The notes beneath the pieces are model-generated. The model ran no database searches. It was not told the origin of the DNA and saw only the letters and a list, made by a program, of their open reading frames with translations. This document shows positions 58,301-64,000 of a stretch of 64,000 nt of DNA, piece by piece (positions within the stretch are counted from its first letter, which is position 1; each line of letters opens with the position of its first letter). Origin of the DNA: Microdochium bolleyi. Taxonomy: Eukaryota > Ascomycota > Sordariomycetes > Xylariales > Microdochiaceae. Both the position numbers and the translations under genes were made by a program. Location of the stretch: contig KQ964267.1 of the NCBI GenBank assembly GCA_001566295.1, positions 256,096 to 320,095 on the forward strand, in the 5' to 3' direction.

Positions 58301-59212
58301 GTGGCTGTCGGCATAGTCGCACGCGCCCTTGATCACGACGCAGGGGAACATGTCCCAGACGCCGACTCCCTCCATCTCGAAACCGATCGCGTTCTCCTGC
58401 CGGGCAATGTCCTCGCGATCGTAGCCGGACTTGAGCACTGTGTCGCCAGATGCGATGAGGCCAAAGTGCACCTCTGGAACTGTCGAGGTGTCCGGGTCCG
58501 AGTGGCGCGCCCGCTGGATTAGATCGTCACTGCAACCGCACTCGTCGCAAAGCTTGCCGTCAGTGATGTGGCGATAGCCAGCATCGAACAGTTTGTCCCT
58601 TTCTTTCCCTGGATATCGTGCATGAAGCCCAGGCTGCCCCTGAATGATAGCCAGGTACTCGACCAGCTTGCTCTGTAGCATCTTCCGCCCGCGGAACCCT
58701 TGCATCTTGGACAGTACGCTGCGGAGCTCTGTGTTGGGCCGACCGAGCGAGTCGAGCAGGGTGTCCTTGCGCGTGAAGCGCTCTGGAAATCGCCGTCCTA
58801 GGTCGTACTGGACGACACCGCTGCTGACGATGACGTCGCCGAGCACGATCTCTCGCCTGTCATCTCCGTAGAAGGGCACCGCACCGCAGACACCGACGAT
58901 CAGGGCGAGCCGGATACCGGGGAAGCTCATCTTGCAGTGGGCCGCGACAGCCGCCGCGCTCGCCTTGCCCATGCCGGGCATGTGCGCCAGCACGACATTG
59001 TGCCGCCCGATAGACCCGATGGAGTAGGCGTTCAGATCGCCCGGCGCCTTGTCGTACGGCGTCCCATCATCCTCCCAGTGGTGGTCGAAGAGCGCCTCCA
59101 CGGCGTCCGCCTCGTGGACGAGCGCGCAGATGATGGCGATCTCGAAGTCGCGCCGAGTTGCAGGCCGTTGTGGCCGGCTTGCCACGGCGGAGGGTCTGTT
59201 CCTCGAAGCCAT
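55387..59212 (-). CDS. NOD-like receptor: PNP/UDP phosphorylase domain - NB-ARC - TPR
   Basis: Two exons, 59212-58201 and 58127-55387, give 1,250 residues; the 73-nt intron (GTAGGT...TCTAG) lies between the first two domains. The N-terminal domain (about residues 20-330) is PNP_UDP_1-like: AIICALVHEADAVEALFD, HMPGMGKASAAAVAAHC, VGVCGAVPF, GDVIVSSGVVQYDLG and GFEMEGVGVWD. Next is an NB-ARC nucleotide switch with a P-loop GLGGIGKT (about 400-407), Walker B WLLIIDNADD (about 480-489) and LPLAITQAAAYMH. The C-terminus (about 720-1190) is ten TPR units of 42 residues, the central ones almost identical. This architecture is that of fungal NLRs, where repeats sense a ligand, NB-ARC oligomerises and the N-terminal domain acts. 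By analogy with PNP-type effectors the N-terminus could act on nucleosides or nucleotides; that is inference. The ATG was chosen where the PNP domain's basic leader starts, upstream of a poly-C tract that precedes the gene. Confidence 0.93.
55560..56860 (-). repeat. 126-bp tandem repeats encoding TPR units in the NLR gene
   Basis: The 3' half of the NLR gene is made of 126-bp units. Two neighbours starting at 56018 and 56144 (plus-strand coordinates) differ at only about five positions in their first 63 bases, while outer units are more diverged. Such local homogenisation is typical of repeat arrays that recombine and change copy number. Confidence 0.85.
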
Positions 59213-60776
59213 GGGACACCTTCTGTAGCAAGCTAGCACTGTTAAATATTTCCAAGTGCAAGCTGCCGCTGACGCTGATGCTGGGACTGGACTCGAGCAG
59301 GAAAGGAGTGCTGACTGGCGTAAGCGCCAGCCTGAACCCCCCCCCCCCCCCCCCCCCCCCCGGTGGCGCAAAATACGAACCCCGCCGACGTGTGGCAAGG
59401 GTGTCATCCTCCAGACCAATACCAAGGATTGTGCTTGGTCATTGGGTGGTGCTGCGTGCATGAGTGGATGGGGGCCAAAAACACGCACGTTTTTTTGTTC
59501 AGCTGAACCCGAACATGGGGAGATACACGATACAGACCACGCGAGATGTTATATCTCACAGTGAGTCAGAACTTGCTCCTGTTCAAGGCATGACAGCAAG
59601 TAGCGCGACGTGTAGGCAAGAGGTCCAGCTTCCATTGCTGAAATGCAACTCAAGGAGCGTTGGTATCAGAGGGAGGAGGCTCCATCAGCAGTGCTGGGGA
59701 GGGTCGCTCTTGTGTCGCAATTCAGTCTGGGACCCGAGTCGATTTGGTTGTTCTCTTATTCGCGGTCGAAGCATCCATAAGAAACCGAATCGCTCGTGGA
59801 TTCCACTGGGATGACTTGTGCTTCGTACGCCATCGCGGCCCTGGGAATGGGGGCTTGGTTGTTGGGCATATAGGATAATGCATCCAAGTTGGGGTGTGCG
59901 CCCAGCAGAGGAGTCATCTCATTGTTGATTGCCAAAACCCCTTTCATTCTCTCGTGTCCTCGCATGCGTGATGCGGCGCCACTGTGGACTTTAAGATGCC
60001 CTGTAAACAAGTGCCAGTGCTGTCTGGCAGAAAGACAGCTGGAGATAAATGGCATCCGAAATGAGCAGAACGCCAGAGGAGCTCAGAAACAGTTTGAACG
60101 ACACGTTAAGGTGACTATCGGATACTGGTCACGCATGTGCGGCTGAAAGGGGCCCCGAAGCCTTGCTGGCCGCGTTGCGGTGTGCCTTGAATTTCATGGG
60201 CGAGCTCTATAGCACGCAAACATGATATATCAGGCTTGCCTCGACCTCGTATCTCAGGCCCTGAGAAGTTGGAGGAAAAAGCAAATGGCCATCGTGAGCT
60301 GCCATAGAATCATCCTGAGAATGCAGCCAAGTTTGATCAAGAGAACACGACGCACACTGGGCAACAAAGTAGGCACGGCCTACCCAGATGCGGCAAGGTA
60401 CTTTGCAAAGGCAAACAATAGTCGACTTGGACTACAAGGGGTCCGATCATGTTGCCATGGTAGGTGTGAAGCCCCGGTTCCTCGAACTTGCCGGTACTAA
60501 TCAGCGTCGCTAGTCTACTGCAATCAGGTGAAACCATCTTAAGAGCTTTTCCAGGGTGGTAGTCCATGATGGCAGCAGCACAGAGCCTCAGTTCGTGTTG
60601 AGAGTCGTATCATATGCATGTATATACACAGGCTAGTGCCCAGTCCGCATTCAAATCCTTCAAGACAGACAAGATAGATATGCATGGACTGGGCTGAAGA
60701 ATGTATGATATTGACCTTGCGACGTCTACCGTGAAGTTGGCACAGCCCGATGAAAAGAAACAACACGACCACCACA
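59213..60776. other. Intergenic region with poly-C tract
   Basis: No gene is seen between the NLR promoter and the 3' end of the rhodopsin-domain gene. The main feature is the 25-base C run at 59337-59361. Confidence 0.6.
59337..59361. repeat. Poly-C (poly-G on minus strand) tract of 25 bases upstream of the NLR
   Basis: An uninterrupted run of 25 C lies 125 bases upstream of the NLR start codon, so it is probably in its promoter or 5' leader. The length reported by assembly is unreliable for such runs. Confidence 0.9.
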
Positions 60777-62200
60777 TCACCACCTCCGATCACCCCTGAC
60801 ATCATCCAAGCTCGGCTTGGATGTGACCTCTGTCGATCTCTTGCCCGCCTTGTTGTACCGATCAACCTGCTTCAACGCGTACGACTCGCCGTATCGCGCC
60901 GTTGCGCCGCTCTTGTTCCCGCTGGCGCCGCCGCCGCCACCCTCGACGTCCTTGAACGGCGAGTCGCTGCCCTGGCTTCCGAGCCGCTGGAGATAGTTTC
61001 CTCCCGTGCCCCCCGTGAGCGCGTTCTCATCCTCCTCCCCGTTGCCTCCACCACCGCTGCCAAAGTGCCTCGTCTCGCGCGTGACCTTGACCTCGTGCAC
61101 CACCACGATGCCGCCCCAGTGCTTGGCAATCTGCGGCCAGAAGATGGGCATGCTGGCGCATATCGCGGCGCAGTCGATCTCGAGCACCGCCAGCAGCACG
61201 CTGACTGGGGCGTACCACGTGGGGTCCAGCACCGGGTACGTGGCCGCCTTTGTGCGGACGATCTCGACGAGCCGCCACGCGGCAAAGATGAGGATCCAGC
61301 TACCCATGACGAGCAGGACCAGCAGGCGCACGCGCTGCGCGCGGTCCGCGTCGGGTGCGAAGAAGAGCGTGCAGGGGATCGCGAGGATGATCATGTCGAG
61401 CAGCATATTGGTGCTCGTGTGCGCCGCGTACGTGGCCAGGACCTTGTCGGGGATCTTGGAGCCGAAGCCGAAGCACTGGTTCGCGCTGGCGGCGTCCCAG
61501 AAGTCGGAGACGGGCCAGCATGGCACCCAAGCAAGGATCGAGAAGGCCAGGCCCCACAGCGCGGTGATGACGGCCGTGATGACGCAGAGCGAGTGTATGC
61601 GCGTGCCGCGCTCGAAGACGCGCAGGTACTGCAGCAGCAAAGCCAGCTTGATGAAGGTCGTGGCCGAGGTGTAGGCTGCATTGCCGACGTAGAAGTCCTG
61701 TGGTTGAGGCTGTGGTCAGTCCGGGGTCGGCCTGAGAAGGAAAGGATTGGGATACGAGCGCGGCTTACCTTAGAGAAATCGTTCATGGTCTCGAGGCCAA
61801 GTGAAAGGAAGTGCTCGCCGAAGCCGTGGTTGACGGCCGCTACCATCTTGTTAGGCCGCCGGAGGTCGACAATATGGGGCTGGTAAGCTTACAATTCGCA
61901 ATGGCCGCTGTGCCCGCAGTTGTCATAGCAGCGTAGAGAACAACAAAGAAGTCATCCCAGCCAGGAGACTTGACGACAAAGTAGCGGATGTAAAGCCGGT
62001 TGACGATGCAGATCCACGCCACAGACTGAGAGTGCCAGGGAGAGGAGGTCAGTATAGTGCTGTGCGAGTAGTGTTGATGAAGCGGTCCGGAGGGTGCCTC
62101 GTACCAAGAAAGTAATGGGCATGCCCAGGAGAATTGATTTATGGTTTGCCCATGGCCGCTCCTCGCCAAAGTTGGACGTCGAGTAGGGAGTGCCTTCCAT
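60777..62200 (-). CDS. Rhodopsin-domain (PTH11-related) seven-TM membrane protein
   Basis: Four exons, 62200-62105, 62025-61893, 61839-61769 and 61697-60777, give 406 residues. All junctions keep frame: donors GTACGA, GTAAGC, GTAAGC; acceptors CAG, TAG, CAG; a 71-nt exon is included. Marks of the fungal rhodopsin-type domain are SVAWICIVNRLYIRYFV, SPGWDDFFVVLYAAMTTAG (the typical GWDDF), GLETMNDFSKDFYVGNAAY, FIKLALLLQYLRVF, CWPVSDFWDA, ANQCFGFGSK, LLDMIILAIPCTLFF and RLVLLVMGSWILIFAAWRLVE. The C-terminal ~130 residues are a cytosolic Gly/Ser/charged tail. There is no N-terminal CFEM domain, unlike PTH11 itself. Proteins of this class sit in the plasma membrane and some sense host surface cues; others occur beside metabolite clusters. 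The ligand is unknown. Confidence 0.9.
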
Positions 62201-64000
62201 GTCTCTGTCTGCTGCTGGTGTCGACGTTGCTGGCGTTGAGGATGCCCCGTGCGTGTGCCCTTGTCCTTTCAGAGATCGAGCTCCATGGAGCTGTTTCCGT
62301 CCCGGTTGTCGTTGTAGTCGTTGTCGTCGTCGCTGTCGTTGCTAATCCAGTCGCTGACTAGTCGTGCATATGCGTCGTGCCGTTTTCTCCACAGAGAGCT
62401 CGTATAATCGGACCTGGAACCGGCGGGCCGCGAACTAATAAACTCCCAGCACAGATCACGGTCGACAACAATCCGAAGTTTGCTGGTGTGCAACATCATC
62501 TCCGGCGGGCTGTGGCAATGGGGCGCTAGATGCTCTTTTTGATATCTGACCAGTCTCCTCCTGGACCCCATGAAGGAGGAGCAGACCAGCCAGGGGTCCA
62601 AGGCAAAGATGCTGGCAGGGCCGCCCCCTGTCCATGGGGCTGTCCCGACCCTGGCCCTGATGCAACCACATCCAGCTCTTCCCCCCTGCCCAACGGCTGC
62701 TGGTTTGCCAGAGCCAACGGGCCTTGCGCTGCTCTCTCCCGAACAACCTGATGTCGGGAGCCGGCATTCGATTTACCCCTGAGCGAGAAGCCCAGTGTTT
62801 GCCTTGCTTGCTCCCATCCAGGAGAGCCACTTTCTCGTACCACTGAAAGCTGCCTGCGCCGCAACTAGAGGTTCCGCCAGTGACTGTAGCTGCGAGCAGA
62901 GGGATCGGAGCTGACCCCACGTTTCTGTATGGAACTTTGTGCAAGTGGGCTTTGCCTGCGCCTTGTTTTCCAGACCGGCTCATGGCGCCGGACGGTTGCA
63001 GTGCAGGGCCAAGGAACGTCCGTGTCCCTGCCCTGTGGACAAGGGCATCGAACGATTTCTGGTGCATGTTTGTTATCGGACTGCCACCTCGTACACTTCA
63101 ACACAGCAAATGCCCTGCAGGCAAGAGGAGAAGATGATCTCCCGTCAGCAAGCGTACCTGTCGAAGTCGACTGAGCGCATTCATTGCTCACTCCCGCACA
63201 TCTTTCTCGCTAGCTCCTGTGAGCCAGAGCGCCACACCCCCGCGCGCAGGCTCCTGCACTACTCCGTAGGTAGCTCACTCACCACCATACACGTGGGCAC
63301 CACGCGGTGTAACACACACGTCGTATCTGCATGCAGGAAGGCGGGCAAAAGATCGCTCGGGCCTCCCCCTCCCCCGCGGTGGCTTGACTCGACCTTCCTG
63401 CTCGCTTCGGACGGGCACCTGTCGCGTATTGAGCAACACTGAGCCCTCCTCGCCCTCCTCCAGCCTCTTCCTCCTCCTCCGCCACCGTTGCTTCCCCTCT
63501 CCACGATAACGGTCAGCAGAAGCTGGGCGAACGCCTCCACTGCAACCCTATCCAACACGGGCAGCCAATGAGTGGCTGCACATCCGCGCTGGAGCCGCCT
63601 GCTGCTACAGTGCTGATGGATAATGCTCTCGCCCCTGTCTCCAGGGCTGATTAGGACTAGGCTCGGCATCCGATCTTTTTCTATCACGGTCTAGACGCCA
63701 CAATCCGAGCTGCCTTCCGTCTATTTCTTCATAATAGGCACTAAAGAAAAAAGAGGAGTCAACACTCCCTCCTCTTCCGTGTAGGGAGGAGACGACACGA
63801 CTCGTAGAAACACACATCCCGCCAAGAACATTCCCGCATGTCTTCATGGGGTCCTTTTTTGGTGGGGAGCTAGCGGGGTTCAGATGTGTTTCACCTGGCG
63901 GGCCGTCCGGAGCTTGCTGCCGAGAGTTTCTGCTTGGGAGGCAAGAAAAGCAACGACGGATGTGATGTATTCGATTGCTTGCACAGAAAAAAGTGACGGT
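62201..64000. other. Promoter side of the rhodopsin-domain gene and window end
   Basis: No supported gene in 1.8 kb. A GTC/GTT-rich simple stretch lies at about 62305-62340. The frames that remain open on both strands show no domain. A gene starting beyond the window end cannot be excluded. Confidence 0.5.

Noticed and set aside
59158..59564. Frames running through the poly-C tract and giving Pro runs
   Set aside because: Artefact of translating a homopolymer; they lie in the NLR promoter region.
60750..61886. 378-codon plus-strand frame opposite the rhodopsin-domain gene
   Set aside because: Antisense shadow; the minus strand encodes clear transmembrane segments with proper splice sites.

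Overview
The window looks like nuclear DNA of a filamentous ascomycete (Pezizomycotina, most likely Sordariomycetes). Coding regions are GC-rich and broken by short GT-AG introns of about 50-110 nt with CTGAC/CTAAC-like branch sites. The gene families are fungal: HET incompatibility proteins, a PNP-NB-ARC-TPR NOD-like receptor, an Egh16/GAS1-type secreted protein, a CFEM-like wall protein, a PTH11/rhodopsin-type receptor, a GT25 enzyme and an NCS1 permease. The species cannot be named from the sequence alone. Genes are sparse: about 17 convincing loci in 64 kb, with several 2.5-5 kb stretches where I see no gene.

Left part (1-23 kb): a secreted GH16 glucanase (4181-5164, +); a HET protein whose exon junction is unresolved (6197-8133, -); a secreted type-B carboxylesterase (8831-10717, -, 3 exons); a 5 kb gene-poor stretch; a 90-residue secreted LysM-like protein (15765-16210, +, 3 exons); a second HET protein (17106-19337, +); a weak hypothetical gene (20060-20704, -); and a GPI-anchored CFEM-like protein (21500-22642, +).

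Middle (23-47 kb): a decayed Sel1-repeat plus C2 gene (about 23640-25540, +); an NCS1 nucleobase permease (28911-30698, +); a two-module EthD-like protein (31348-32232, +); a secreted protein built by internal duplication that includes matching intron positions (32643-34336, -); a C2H2-type zinc-finger protein (36888-38489, -); a five-exon multi-pass membrane protein (39455-40933, -); and an Egh16-like secreted protein with a Gly/Asn/Ala/Arg repeat tail (45482-46829, +).

Right part (50-64 kb): a GT25-type glycosyltransferase frameshifted in a run of seven C (50687-51900, +); a DHA2-type MFS exporter (53428-55284, +) ending about 100 bp from the stop of a convergent 1,250-residue PNP-NB-ARC-TPR receptor (55387-59212, -); and a seven-TM rhodopsin-domain protein (60777-62200, -).

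The genes do not form an obvious metabolic cluster. Two themes recur. One is self/non-self recognition: two HET proteins and an NLR with near-identical TPR units. The other is the cell surface and secretome: glucanase, esterase, LysM-like, CFEM-like, duplicated-domain and Egh16-like proteins, plus receptors and transporters. No tRNA, rRNA, intact transposon or CRISPR array was recognised. Gene models were built by hand from splice signals and reading frame.
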